The notes under the pieces: generated by a model | Told to the model about the DNA's origin: nothing | Seen by the model: only the letters and a program-made list of their open reading frames with translations | The model's database searches: none | Made by a program: the position numbers and the translations under genes | Shown: in pieces, positions 1-8,935 of the stretch | How the letters are laid out: every line of letters begins with the position of its first letter | How positions within the stretch are numbered: position 1 is the stretch's first letter | Assembly: GCA_009659925.1 (NCBI GenBank) | Contig: PUXW01000013.1 | Span: forward strand, 104,395 to 168,394 | Length of the DNA: 64,000 bases | Direction of reading: 5' to 3' | From: Nitratiruptor sp. | GTDB lineage: Bacteria; Campylobacterota; Campylobacteria; Campylobacterales; Nitratiruptoraceae

Positions 1-30
1 GGGGCCTTCGTTACAAGGCTTGGTCCATGA
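1..30 (+). CDS. C-terminal end of an upstream gene (partial)
   Basis: Frame 1 is open from the left edge and reads G-A-F-V-T-R-L-G-P before TGA at 28-30. That TGA overlaps the trpE ATG as ATGA, the same junction used repeatedly in this window, so a coupled upstream gene is likely. The short tail would fit the end of a SPOR domain, but nine residues cannot establish family. The trpE frame is also open to the left edge, so the alternative is that trpE simply starts further upstream. Confidence 0.3.
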   Translation, partial: GAFVTRLGP

Positions 31-1433
31 TCCAGCACCGGGCCTTGACCCTCGATCAATTCAGCCCTATCGCCATCTACCAGAAGATTCGGGAGCTCTT
101 CCCCCAGGAGCGTACCTTCCTCTTTGAGAGTGTGATCAACAGCGAAGATGGAAACTTCAGCTACATCTTGTGCGGCGAGGAGGAGGCCATCTGGAGCCAG
201 AATGGCAAGAGCTACCACCGGGCAGGGGGGCAGGTGAAAGAGATCCCCTCCAATCCCCTGCTCTTTCTCAAGGAGTACTACCGCTCCATCGATCAGGAGG
301 GCTATCGTCAGCTGACCCGAAGTCTCGGGGTCGGTTTCGTCGACGGCTTCATCGGCTACATCGGCTACGACATGGTCAAGGAGTTCGAGCCGGTCCTTCA
401 GCCCTTCATGGCCAACCTGGTGGATGAGCTCGCCATCCCAGACCTCTACCTCATTCGTCCCAAGCTCATTATCGCCTATGCCCACAAACAAAGCCGCCTC
501 ACCCTCCTTGCCCCCTCCCAAGAGATGGCCACCCGGCTCGATGCGATCGAAAAGGCGATCCAAGGAGACTACTCCTACACCCCCCTCCAGCCAGCCAAAC
601 TCCTAGAACCCCCCCGATTCGCCCACTCCAAGGAGGCCTTCTTCGAGATGGTCCGCAAGAGCAAGGAGATGATCCGAAGTGGTGATGTCTTTCAAATCGT
701 CATCTCCAACCGCCTTACCCAACGGGCCATCGTCGATCGCCTCAGCTTCTACCGCAAATTGCGCAGCCTCAACCCCTCCCCCTACCTCTTCCTCCTGGAA
801 TTTGACCGCTTCGCCATTGCAGGCAGTAGCCCTGAGGTGATGGTCCGCCTCCATGACGGCCAGATCCTCCTGCGCCCTATCGCTGGAACGAGGAAGCGGG
901 GGAACGATCCAATTCGGGACAAGGAGCTGGAAGCCGAGATGCTCGCCGATCCCAAGGAGGTGGCCGAACATGTGATGCTCATCGACCTCGGGCGCAACGA
1001 CGTGGGACGGGTGGCCCGGGCCGGAAGTGTCCAGGTACCCCAGATCATGCGGGTCGAGCGCTACAGCCATGTGATGCATATGGTCAGTGATGTCATCGCC
1101 ACCCTGGACGAGGGATACGATATGTTCGACCTCTTTATGGCCACCTTCACCGCTGGAACCATGACAGGGGCCCCAAAAATCCGAGCCATGGAGCTCATCG
1201 CCCAGTTTGAGGGATTGAAGCGGGGGTATTATAGTGGAAGTGTCGGGTATTTCGGTTTTGATGGGAATATGGATAGTGCTATCACCATCCGCTCCGCCCT
1301 CTTGCAACCAGACCGCCTCATCTTCCAGGCTGGGGCTGGAATCGTAGCCGATAGCAAGGAGGAGCTCGAATATCTGGAGGTCAACAACAAATTGGGAGCC
1401 CTCAAACGGGCCCTAGAGGAGCTGGCCCAATGA
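27..1433 (+). CDS. trpE: Anthranilate synthase component I
   Basis: Converts chorismate to anthranilate with ammonia from a TrpG subunit, the first committed step of tryptophan synthesis in the cytoplasm. The 468-residue product has the full family length. The N-terminal FLFES at 31-35 matches the LLES-type tryptophan feedback site. The chorismate-binding domain carries GSSPEV (about 266), RPIAGTR (283-289), DLGRND (320-325), GAPKIRAMEL (about 381) and GAGIVADS near the end. PIAGT rather than PIKGT favours TrpE over the folate enzyme PabB. No trpG lies beside it here; instead the stop overlaps the aroE start (ATGA), pairing it with another shikimate-pathway gene. The ATG at 27 is supported by an ATGA overlap with an upstream frame. 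Confidence 0.9.
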   Translation: MIQHRALTLDQFSPIAIYQKIRELFPQERTFLFESVINSEDGNFSYILCGEEEAIWSQNGKSYHRAGGQVKEIPSNPLLFLKEYYRSIDQEGYRQLTRSLGVGFVDGFIGYIGYDMVKEFEPVLQPFMANLVDELAIPDLYLIRPKLIIAYAHKQSRLTLLAPSQEMATRLDAIEKAIQGDYSYTPLQPAKLLEPPRFAHSKEAFFEMVRKSKEMIRSGDVFQIVISNRLTQRAIVDRLSFYRKLRSLNPSPYLFLLEFDRFAIAGSSPEVMVRLHDGQILLRPIAGTRKRGNDPIRDKELEAEMLADPKEVAEHVMLIDLGRNDVGRVARAGSVQVPQIMRVERYSHVMHMVSDVIATLDEGYDMFDLFMATFTAGTMTGAPKIRAMELIAQFEGLKRGYYSGSVGYFGFDGNMDSAITIRSALLQPDRLIFQAGAGIVADSKEELEYLEVNNKLGALKRALEELAQ

Positions 1434-2224
1434 GACTTTTCACCATCTTCGGCAATCCGGTCCACCACTCCATCTCTCCGATTATCCATAACTACACCTT
1501 CCAACACCTCGGCTATAGGGGCTGCTACACCCGCACCCCCCTCTCCCATCCATCTCAGCTGCGCCCCACCTTCTTCCAGAAGGCGCTAAGTGGAGCCAAC
1601 ATCACCCTCCCCTACAAGGAAGCGGCCTTCGCCCAAGCCGATGAGGTTCGAGGAATTGCCCGGGAGATTGAAGCGGTCAATACCTGGGTGGTGGAGGATG
1701 GGAAAATCGTTGGCTACAATACCGATGCTCCGGGATTTTTCGAGAGTGTGAAGGACTACGATTTTCAAGCTCCCCTGATTCTCGGGGCCGGGGGAACTGC
1801 AAAAGCCATCGCCCTCTACCTACGCCACAAGGGATTCGATCCAGTGGTGCTCAACCGCTCTAGGAAGCGGCTCGACTACTTCCTCCAACGGGGGATTCGG
1901 GCCTACTCGTGGGAGGATTTCCCGATGGAAGGCTCCTATGACCTCATCGTCAATACCACCTCGGCCGGCCTTGAAGATGATCGGCTCCCAGCTCCCAAAG
2001 AGCTCCTCGAACCCCTTCTCCGCCAGGCCCGCTACGGGGTGGATGTGATCTACAAGCGCCAAACCCCCTTCCTCCGACTCGCCCAAAGTTTCGGCCTTCA
2101 GACCCAAGATGGAAGTGGCATGCTCTTGCACCAGGGGGTCCTCGCCTTCGATCACTTCACTAAGGGAGGCTACCCAATCGAAGAGATTCGAACCCTCATG
2201 GCCCGAGCCATGGAGCTCACTTGA
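1430..2224 (+). CDS. aroE: Shikimate dehydrogenase
   Basis: Reduces 3-dehydroshikimate to shikimate with NADPH in the cytoplasm. At 264 residues it is a normal AroE. The shikimate site shows S-x-S in HHSISP (12-17), catalytic lysine K63 in NITLPYK and aspartate D99 in GYNTDAPG. The Rossmann half has GAGGTAKAI and an NRSRKR loop that fits NADP preference, and a C-terminal DGSGMLLHQG. It overlaps trpE by four bases (ATGA), so translation is probably coupled. Its last eight bases overlap the 3' end of the convergent rhodanese gene. Confidence 0.94.
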   Translation: MRLFTIFGNPVHHSISPIIHNYTFQHLGYRGCYTRTPLSHPSQLRPTFFQKALSGANITLPYKEAAFAQADEVRGIAREIEAVNTWVVEDGKIVGYNTDAPGFFESVKDYDFQAPLILGAGGTAKAIALYLRHKGFDPVVLNRSRKRLDYFLQRGIRAYSWEDFPMEGSYDLIVNTTSAGLEDDRLPAPKELLEPLLRQARYGVDVIYKRQTPFLRLAQSFGLQTQDGSGMLLHQGVLAFDHFTKGGYPIEEIRTLMARAMELT

Positions 2225-2579
2225 CCAAAGGGAGTCCAGCCCCTTGCCACTCGACGATCCCGCCGCGCAGGTTGTAGATCCGCTTGACGCCCCAGCGTTC
2301 CAGCTCCTGGGCGGCGTGGACGCTCCTGTTGCCACTGCGACAATAGACCAAAATGGTCCGATCTTTGATCCCCTTACCCCCGAGGAAGAGGTAGCGAAAG
2401 AGCTGGATTGGAATCAAATTGGCCCCTTCGATGTGGCCTTGGGTAAATTCTGCCGGGGTGCGCACATCCAAAAGGAGGACATCCTTCCCCTTTAAAAGCT
2501 TCGCAAATCCTTTGGCATCGACATTATCGAAGGCCCATCCTCCAAGGGCCAGCAAGAGACTCAAAACCACTCCTCTCAT
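2217..2579 (-). CDS. Secreted single-domain rhodanese
   Basis: A 120-residue rhodanese-like sulfurtransferase. The first residues ([16 protein letters not shown]) look like a signal peptide cleaved after GWA, placing it in the periplasm. The domain shows [10 protein letters not shown], the active-site loop CRSGNRS with the persulfide-forming cysteine, and the closing [11 protein letters not shown]. The start at 2579 is chosen because its ATG overlaps the stop of the upstream DAHP synthase gene (ATGA); a longer frame upstream would lack the signal peptide. Substrate is unknown: periplasmic rhodaneses in sulfur-oxidising or sulfur-reducing bacteria often handle polysulfide or thiosulfate, which is inference here. 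Confidence 0.85.
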   Translation of the reverse strand: MRGVVLSLLLALGGWAFDNVDAKGFAKLLKGKDVLLLDVRTPAEFTQGHIEGANLIPIQLFRYLFLGGKGIKDRTILVYCRSGNRSVHAAQELERWGVKRIYNLRGGIVEWQGAGLPLVK

Positions 2580-3925
2580 CGGCCTAGCTCCTTGAAGTTT
2601 TCGGCGACCATGAAGGCTAGCTCCAGAGCCTGATCGGCGTTGAGCCGCGGGTCGCACTGGGTATGGTAGCGGCTGGTAAGGGCCTCCTCGGTGATGGAGG
2701 CGCTAATGCTCCCAGTGCATTCGGTCACATTGGATCCGGTCATCTCCAGATGGAGCCCTCCGGGAATTGTCCCTTCGGCCTTGTGGATCTCGAAGAAGGC
2801 CCTCACCTCCCGGAGGATCTGTTCGAAATCCCGGGTCTTCAAACCCTTTTCGGTCTTGTAGGTATTCCCGTGCATCGGATCGATGCTCCAGACCACATTC
2901 CATCCAGCATCGCGCACCCGGCGCAAGAGGGGGGGGAAGAGTTCACCGATCTTCTCGGCCCCCATCCGGACGATAAGGGTCAAACGGCCGGCCTCATTCT
3001 CCGGATTGAGCCGCTCAATGAGTCTCAAGAGCTCTTCTTCCCCCATCGAAGGGCCAACCTTGACCCCGATGGGGTTGCGAATGCCCCGGAAAAATTCGAC
3101 ATGGGCCCCATCCAGATCCCTTGTCCGATCTCCGATCCAGAGGAAGTGGGCGCTACAATCGTACCACTCCCCCGTGAAGCTGTCCCGGCGGGTAAGGGCC
3201 TCTTCGTAGGGCAGCAGCAGGGCCTCGTGGCTGGTGTAGAGGGTGGTCTGCTTGAGCTGAGGGGTATTGTCCGGATCGACCCCGCACGCCTCCATGAAGC
3301 GAAGGGCCTCGGTGATCTTGTCGGCAAGCTCCTTGAAGCGCTGCCCCAGTTCGTTGTCCTGGAGGAACTCCAAGGTCCACTGGTGGACTTGGCGCAAGTC
3401 GGCAAACCCTCCCCGGGCATAGGCCCGGATCAAATTGAGGGTGGCTGCCGATTTGTAGTAGGCCTCTATCATCTTCTCCGGTTTGGCCTCCCGGGCTTGG
3501 GGGCTAAATTCGATCTCGTTGATGATATCCCCCCGGTAGCTGGGAAGTTCCACATCTCCTATCCGCTCGACGGGGCTGCTCCGGGGCTTGGCGTATTGAC
3601 CAGCAATGCGCCCAATTTTGACTACCGGCTTGCCCGAAGAATACATGAGGACCATGTTCATCTGGAGCAAGACCTTGAAGAGCTCCCGGATGTTGGTGGC
3701 GTTGAAATTGGCAAAGCTCTCGGCGCAATCTCCCCCCTGCAAGAGGATGGCCTCTCCCCGGGCCACTTGGGCCAGTTTGGACTTGAGCTCCCGCGCCTCT
3801 CCGGCGAAGATGAGGGGGGGGAAGGTCCTAAGTTCCTCCTCCACCCGTTTGAGGGCCTCTTGGTCCTTGTACTCTGGCTGCTGTTTAATGGGAAATTTTC
3901 TCCAACTCGATGGAGTCCAGGTCAT
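2576..3925 (-). CDS. aroG: Class II 3-deoxy-7-phosphoheptulonate synthase (DAHP synthase)
   Basis: Condenses phosphoenolpyruvate and erythrose 4-phosphate to DAHP, the entry step of the shikimate pathway. The 449-residue product is the plant/Mycobacterium-like class II type, not the E. coli AroFGH type. Landmarks are [55 protein letters not shown] and [12 protein letters not shown], which hold the metal-binding Cys/His/Glu and phosphate contacts. The start at 3925 is preferred over one 11 codons upstream because GAGGAG lies at the right distance. It overlaps the rhodanese gene by four bases. The gene symbol varies between genomes (aroF or aroG). Confidence 0.93.
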   Translation of the reverse strand: MTWTPSSWRKFPIKQQPEYKDQEALKRVEEELRTFPPLIFAGEARELKSKLAQVARGEAILLQGGDCAESFANFNATNIRELFKVLLQMNMVLMYSSGKPVVKIGRIAGQYAKPRSSPVERIGDVELPSYRGDIINEIEFSPQAREAKPEKMIEAYYKSAATLNLIRAYARGGFADLRQVHQWTLEFLQDNELGQRFKELADKITEALRFMEACGVDPDNTPQLKQTTLYTSHEALLLPYEEALTRRDSFTGEWYDCSAHFLWIGDRTRDLDGAHVEFFRGIRNPIGVKVGPSMGEEELLRLIERLNPENEAGRLTLIVRMGAEKIGELFPPLLRRVRDAGWNVVWSIDPMHGNTYKTEKGLKTRDFEQILREVRAFFEIHKAEGTIPGGLHLEMTGSNVTECTGSISASITEEALTSRYHTQCDPRLNADQALELAFMVAENFKELGR

Positions 3926-3975
3926 TGTGCTCCTCTCCAATTCGTGCAAATTGAGCAATTATACCACAAACTACA

Positions 3976-4557
3976 CTACCCCTCCTCCCGCTCCTGGCGT
4001 CTCCGGATCGCCTTGGCGATGGTGAGCCGGTCCAACCGCTCCAGCGCTACCCCTGTAGGAACCCCATGGGCAATCTGGCTCATACGCACCCCCAGATCCC
4101 GGAGCTGCTCTTCGAGATGGAGCATGATCCCCTCATTGGCGATAGAGGGGGTTAGGGCAAAGATGATCTCTTGGACCCCAAGCTCCTTGATCCGCTGCCG
4201 CAGGGGCTGGACCACTTCGGGAACGGGGCGCTCCAGAAGGAAGTAGTAGCCATCGTACTCCCCACTCTCTTCGATGAGCAAGATCTCCTGGGGTTCCTGG
4301 ACGAGGCACAGGAGGCTTGGATCCCGGTTGGGGTCGGAACAGATAGGGCAAAGCTCATCTTCACTCAAACCGCCACACATCCGGCAGCGCCCCACCTCCG
4401 CGAGGGCCTCTTCGATGGCGTGGGCGAGCCGAAGGGCGGCCATGGGATCGTTGATGAGGAGGTGGAAGGCGAGTCGCTGGGCCCCCTTCTTGCCAATGGT
4501 TGGCAGAGCCTCGAAGGCCGCTACCAGCGCCTCGAACCGTTGCAACCGCTGCCCCAC
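3976..4557 (-). CDS. recR: Recombination protein RecR
   Basis: RecR works with RecO (encoded at 26824) to load RecA at gapped DNA. The 193-residue protein has an N-terminal helix-hairpin-helix (LPTIGKKGAQRLAF), a C4 zinc finger at C58/C61/C70/C73, and a Toprim domain starting LCLVQEPQEI. The assigned start is GTG; a TTG four codons later is also possible. It is divergent from dnaJ and its promoter lies in a perfect 24-bp palindrome. Confidence 0.93.
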   Translation of the reverse strand: MGQRLQRFEALVAAFEALPTIGKKGAQRLAFHLLINDPMAALRLAHAIEEALAEVGRCRMCGGLSEDELCPICSDPNRDPSLLCLVQEPQEILLIEESGEYDGYYFLLERPVPEVVQPLRQRIKELGVQEIIFALTPSIANEGIMLHLEEQLRDLGVRMSQIAHGVPTGVALERLDRLTIAKAIRRRQEREEG

Positions 4558-4577
4558 GCGCCCCCCGTTTTTGGCGC

Positions 4578-4601
4578 AATTATAGCAAATTTGCTATAAT
4601 T
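4578..4601. promoter_or_regulatory. Palindromic divergent promoter recR/dnaJ
   Basis: A perfect 24-bp inverted repeat with half-site AATTATAGCAAA. It holds a consensus TATAAT on each strand: plus strand 4595-4600 reading toward dnaJ, minus strand 4584-4579 reading toward recR. The two -10 boxes point outward with ten bases between them, so two polymerases could hardly bind together. The symmetry could also form an operator, but it does not resemble the CIRCE heat-shock element. Confidence 0.6.
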
Positions 4602-4635
4602 AGGCCAACTTCAACTCGACTTAAAGGATAGTCCA

Positions 4636-5754
4636 TTGGTCGACGTGGACTACTACGAGATCCTCGAAGTCAGCCGCGATGCCACCTTCGAAGAGATCAA
4701 AAAGGCCTACCGCAAACTGGCCCTCAAATACCATCCAGATCGGAACCCAGGAGACAAAGAGGCAGAAGAGCGTTTCAAGCTGATCAACGAAGCCTACCAG
4801 GTACTCAGCGACCAGGAGAAACGGGCCCTCTACGATCGCTATGGCAAGGCCGGATTGGAGCAAGAGGGATTTAGCGGCTTTAGCCAGCGCAGCTACGACG
4901 ATATTATGGACTTCTTCGAGCAGGTCTTTGGTACCTCCTTTGGCAGGGGCTTTGGCCGCAGACGCTCTGAACGCAAATACCCCCTCGACTTGAGTCTGGA
5001 GATCGAAATCAGCTTCCATGAGGCCCTCTTTGGAACGAAAAAGGAGGTGGAGTATACCTACAAGGTCCCCTGCCACTCTTGTGGAGGAACCGGAGCCCAA
5101 GGGGGGCAGCTTCAAACCTGCCCCGAGTGCCACGGACGGGGGCAAATCTATTACCGCCAAGGCTTTATGACCTTCAGCCAGACCTGTCCGGTCTGCCATG
5201 GCCAGGGGGAGATAGCTCAAGCCAAGTGCCAGCAGTGTCGTGGAGCCGGATATGAGAAGCGCCAAGAGCGCCTCCAGGTCGAGATCCCCGAGGGAATCGA
5301 TAGCGGTGACCGGATCCGACTCCAGGGCAAGGGAAATGTCGCTCCCGACGGGCAACGGGGGGATTTGTACATTACCGTCTACGTGGAGGAGGATGAACAC
5401 TTCCTGCGCCACGGAGATGACATCTATATGGAAGTGCCCGTCTTCTTCACCAAGGCCCTCTTGGGCGAGAGTATCACGATTCCAACACCCCGAGGAGAAC
5501 GGGAGCTCCAGCTCAAAGAGGGGACCCGGGACAAGGAGCAGTTCCGCTTTAAAGGGGAAGGGTTCACCAATGTTCGAACTGGACGCCGGGGAGACCTCAT
5601 CGTCCAGGTGCGCATCGTCTACCCCAAACGGCTCAACGAGAAGCAGCGGGCCCTTTTGAAGGAGCTGGAGGCCTCCTTTGGGGTTGAAGGCAAACCCCAT
5701 GAGGAGCCCTTCTCCTCTATCTTCCAGAAGATCAAGGGGTGGTTCGGGAAGTAG
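4636..5754 (+). CDS. dnaJ: Chaperone protein DnaJ
   Basis: Hsp40 co-chaperone that stimulates the DnaK ATPase. The 372-residue product has a J domain with HPD at 33-35, a short Gly/Phe region ([13 protein letters not shown]), four zinc-binding CxxCxGxG repeats ([32 protein letters not shown]) and a C-terminal substrate-binding region, so it is a complete type I DnaJ. Translation appears to begin at TTG 4636, with AAAGGAT a few bases upstream and the peptide starting [10 protein letters not shown] as expected. Its stop abuts the stop of the convergent ccsBA gene with no intervening base. Confidence 0.95.
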   Translation: MVDVDYYEILEVSRDATFEEIKKAYRKLALKYHPDRNPGDKEAEERFKLINEAYQVLSDQEKRALYDRYGKAGLEQEGFSGFSQRSYDDIMDFFEQVFGTSFGRGFGRRRSERKYPLDLSLEIEISFHEALFGTKKEVEYTYKVPCHSCGGTGAQGGQLQTCPECHGRGQIYYRQGFMTFSQTCPVCHGQGEIAQAKCQQCRGAGYEKRQERLQVEIPEGIDSGDRIRLQGKGNVAPDGQRGDLYITVYVEEDEHFLRHGDDIYMEVPVFFTKALLGESITIPTPRGERELQLKEGTRDKEQFRFKGEGFTNVRTGRRGDLIVQVRIVYPKRLNEKQRALLKELEASFGVEGKPHEEPFSSIFQKIKGWFGK

Positions 5755-8700
5755 TTAAATACGGATCTCCACCCCCAATTTGCGCTTCTTGTAGTAGGCC
5801 AGGGCGATGAGGAGGAAGAGGATCCCGATGGCCCAGTAGACCCAGGTTGGAATGGGGACAGGATCTCCAGAAGCGTAGGAGTGCATCCCTGAGAGGTAGA
5901 AGTTAACCCCGAAGTAGGTCATGATGACGCTGGCATAAGCGAGCAGGGCGGCGACATTGTAGATAAAGAGTTTGTTGAGCCCCGGGACGAGGCGCATATG
6001 TTCGACGACGGCATAAACGAGGATGGTCACCGCCGCCCAAGTCTCCTTGGGATCCCATCCCCAATATCTCCCCCAACTCTCGTTGGCCCAAACCCCCCCG
6101 AGGAAGTTTCCGATGGTCACCAGGACGAGACCAATAATAAGGCTCATCTCGTTGATGTAGGTGAGCTCCTTGAAGGTGAGCTCCAGGAAGGGGCGGTTTT
6201 TAGGAGTGAGGAAGATGAAGAGCAAGAGGACGATGAAGGCTAGCAGAGCGCTCAGCCCCAGGAAACCGTAGCTGGCCGTGATGACCGAGACATGGATCAT
6301 GAGCCAGTAGGATTTGAGGACCGGCACGAGGTTGGTGATTTGAGGATCCATCCAGTTGAGGTGGGCGACGAAGAGGATCAGCCCTCCCAGGAGGGAGGTG
6401 GCGGCAAAGGCGATGGGAGCGCGCCGGACGAAGAAGAAGCCGGCGAGAACGCTGGCCCAGGCGATATAGACCATGGACTCGTAACCGTTACTCCAGGGGG
6501 CATGGCCCGCCACATACCAGCGTAACCCCATAGCAAAGGTGTGGGCGAGGAAACCTAAGAAGATCAGGAAGACCCCGATATTCACTGCCCACTTGATCTG
6601 GAAACGGGGATGGATGAGGTGGATGAGGATGAGGAGCAAGAGGATTCCCCCGATGATGGTGTAGTAAGGGACGAGCCGGTTGAAGATATCGAGCTTGTTG
6701 TAGAGGAGTTCCGCCTCAATCCGCCGTTTGGAAGGGATGAGGGCAGAACCGTAGTACTTCTGGTAGTCCCGGATCACATCGAGGCTCTTATTGGCCTTGC
6801 TCCAATCCCCCTTTTGAACTCCATGCTCTACGCTGGTGAAGTAGCTGGCCATGATGAGGCGGATGAGCTCCCGCTCTTTGGGGGGGAAGTGTTGGATCGC
6901 ATCGATAGGGGAGAGCCAACGCCCCCCTTTGTCGTGGGGATCGGGAATGATGCGCAAGAGGGAGCCGCTATAGACCAGGTAGGAGACATTGACCCGCTCG
7001 TTGACCTTGATGAGCTCCTTGTCCAACTGGTTGCGCTGGGCTGGCCGTTTGCGCAAGGCCTTGTCCACAAGCTGGGCCAGCTTATAGCTTCCATTCTCAT
7101 CGAAGAACTGGTTGTAGGAGGCCAGCTTTTGGTCTTGAGGAAGGCCGATGAGCTCCTTGAGGGCTGGATGGTGGACATGGATGAGGGGGATCTCCTGGAA
7201 GGTAGTAGGAAAGACCAGCATCCCTAGGAGGATCTGGTTGGCGTCAAGATTGTACAGCTCCTCCTTGCGGGCCAGTTTTGCCAAGACCTGGCGACTGAGG
7301 GTGTCGAGGGGTTCGATCCGCCCATCGTGATCCTGAACCAGGAGAACACTTCCAAAGCGGTCGGCATGCTCCTTAGAGATCTTGGCCGCTAGATCGAGGT
7401 CCTCTCCCCCGTGGACGAGGAGGGGCAGGAGGAGGGCGAGGGTACCGGCCAGGGCCTTGCGCTGCTCTTGGACCTTCTTGGTCAAGCGCAAGAGCTTCTG
7501 GAAGCGGCTCTGGGGCATGAAGAAGTGGAGCACCATTCCCAGAGCCAGAAGAAAGTAGCCGATGTAGGTGATCAGCGTTCCCGGATCGTGGTTGACCGAG
7601 AGGATGGTCCCCTTCTCGTCTGGATCGTAGGAGCTCTGGAAGAAGCGGTACCCCTTGTAGTCGAGGACATGGTTCATGTAGATGCGATAGTCAAAACTCC
7701 TGTTCCCGTCGATAACCCGCACCTCGCTGGCATAAGAACTCGGGCTCATGGAACCGGGATAGCGCTCCAGTTGGAAATCTTTCAGTTCGAGGGCGAAGGG
7801 GAGGCGGATCTCCTTGGCCCCATAGGCCAGATAGAGCCGCAAATCTCCAAGCTCCACCGAGACGGGTTGGCCCACTTGGCCGCTCTTGCCAAAGAGGTGG
7901 ACCATTTGCTCCTCCTGTCCCCTTTTCAAACGCAAAATGAGAAGATCGGGATTGGGGCTCTTCTTGGCCATTGGATGGGGCTGGAAGTGGACCTTGGCCC
8001 GGGGGTGGTAGCTTTTGAGGACGAGGTTGAGGCCGTTGGCGAAGGTATAAAGGTGCCCCGATTCGAGGGGAATCGAACTTTCAGGGCGGTAACTCCTTCG
8101 CTCCATAGTCCCCATGGTCAAACGCTCCACCCCCATCGGTGCACGCAAGAGGAGTTGCCCCCCTTGCTTTGTGATTTGAATCCCAGCCTTGGGATCTTCA
8201 AAACCGATGGCGACTCCTCCCAAATTGATGGAATCTCCCTCCTCCAAGATCCGCTCGATTCGCCCCCCACCATGGGAGAGAACCAGTTCCAAGATCCCCT
8301 TCCCCTGGGGATCGGGAAGAATTTGGCGGGTGACACTGGGGAGGTAGGCCTCCAGCTCTACCTCGATCCTCTCTCCATCAAAATCGATGGTCCGACTCCA
8401 GCTATTGGAGCCAAGGCGAGTCAAATAGATAGGCTCCTCGTAACGGTAGAACCGCTTCCCCTTCTGAGCCTCAAGCTGCAAATAGGTCCGATCGCTCACG
8501 ATGGTACTACTGCGCCCCCCCTCCCGGATGTGCATGAGCCCCTCGTACCCAACATAGCGGGTCAAAGCGGCCCCGATAACGATGAGCAAAAAGGCGGCGT
8601 GGAAGAGCCCCGTGAAGAACTTCTCCCTACGGAAGAGACGGAACTTCACGATATTGTAGGCCAGATTGAGGGACAAGAGCAGGAGGAGCACTTCGAACCA

Positions 8701-8847
8701 GCGGGCGTTGTAGATGAGGGCTCTGGCGGTCTGGGTTCCGTAGTCATTTTCGATGAAGGTGGCCACGCCGATGCTCAAGGCGAAGAGGAGCATCAGGACG
8801 AGGGCACTTTTGATGGAGAAGAACCATTTGGTAACCTTTTTGACCAT
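5755..8847 (-). CDS. ccsBA: Fused cytochrome c biogenesis protein CcsBA
   Basis: A 1030-residue System II cytochrome c synthase that exports haem and ligates it to CxxCH motifs in the periplasm. The N-terminal half is ResB/CcsB-like, with membrane segments near 13-31, 53-65 and 80-95 and a large periplasmic domain to about 425. The C-terminal half is CcsA-like with the tryptophan-rich WWD loop around 917-937 (GGVWANESWGRYWGWD). Histidines H83, H769, H852 and H989 sit where family haem ligands are expected. Two bacterial N-glycosylation sequons lie in predicted exported parts: DGNRS (380-384) and DENGS (583-587). A likely client is the pentahaem cytochrome at 53159. Confidence 0.93.
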   Translation of the reverse strand: MVKKVTKWFFSIKSALVLMLLFALSIGVATFIENDYGTQTARALIYNARWFEVLLLLLSLNLAYNIVKFRLFRREKFFTGLFHAAFLLIVIGAALTRYVGYEGLMHIREGGRSSTIVSDRTYLQLEAQKGKRFYRYEEPIYLTRLGSNSWSRTIDFDGERIEVELEAYLPSVTRQILPDPQGKGILELVLSHGGGRIERILEEGDSINLGGVAIGFEDPKAGIQITKQGGQLLLRAPMGVERLTMGTMERRSYRPESSIPLESGHLYTFANGLNLVLKSYHPRAKVHFQPHPMAKKSPNPDLLILRLKRGQEEQMVHLFGKSGQVGQPVSVELGDLRLYLAYGAKEIRLPFALELKDFQLERYPGSMSPSSYASEVRVIDGNRSFDYRIYMNHVLDYKGYRFFQSSYDPDEKGTILSVNHDPGTLITYIGYFLLALGMVLHFFMPQSRFQKLLRLTKKVQEQRKALAGTLALLLPLLVHGGEDLDLAAKISKEHADRFGSVLLVQDHDGRIEPLDTLSRQVLAKLARKEELYNLDANQILLGMLVFPTTFQEIPLIHVHHPALKELIGLPQDQKLASYNQFFDENGSYKLAQLVDKALRKRPAQRNQLDKELIKVNERVNVSYLVYSGSLLRIIPDPHDKGGRWLSPIDAIQHFPPKERELIRLIMASYFTSVEHGVQKGDWSKANKSLDVIRDYQKYYGSALIPSKRRIEAELLYNKLDIFNRLVPYYTIIGGILLLLILIHLIHPRFQIKWAVNIGVFLIFLGFLAHTFAMGLRWYVAGHAPWSNGYESMVYIAWASVLAGFFFVRRAPIAFAATSLLGGLILFVAHLNWMDPQITNLVPVLKSYWLMIHVSVITASYGFLGLSALLAFIVLLLFIFLTPKNRPFLELTFKELTYINEMSLIIGLVLVTIGNFLGGVWANESWGRYWGWDPKETWAAVTILVYAVVEHMRLVPGLNKLFIYNVAALLAYASVIMTYFGVNFYLSGMHSYASGDPVPIPTWVYWAIGILFLLIALAYYKKRKLGVEIRI

Positions 8848-8861
8848 AGAGCCCCTTTAGT

Positions 8862-8888
8862 GTGAAAGTTCACTATCGGCTTATATTA
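8862..8888 (-). promoter_or_regulatory. Probable ccsBA promoter with small inverted repeat
   Basis: Reading toward ccsBA, TAATAT at 8888-8883 is a plausible -10 box. An eight-base T tract on the same strand at 8917-8910 sits where -35 contacts or UP-like elements would be. GTGAA and TTCAC separated by two bases (8862-8873) form a small inverted repeat near the expected transcription start, followed by an AAAGGGG ribosome-binding site. The repeat could be an operator or a leader hairpin, or chance. Confidence 0.35.
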
Positions 8889-8935
8889 ATCAAAACTCAT
8901 TGGACTCACAAAAAAAATTGAAGATAGTTGAAAAC

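Noticed and set aside
4578..4601. CIRCE/HrcA operator before dnaJ
   Set aside because: The CIRCE consensus (TTAGCACTC-N9-GAGTGCTAA) does not match the palindrome, which is AT-rich and has no central spacer.
8910..8917. T run after polA as an intrinsic terminator
   Set aside because: No GC-rich hairpin precedes it on the minus strand.
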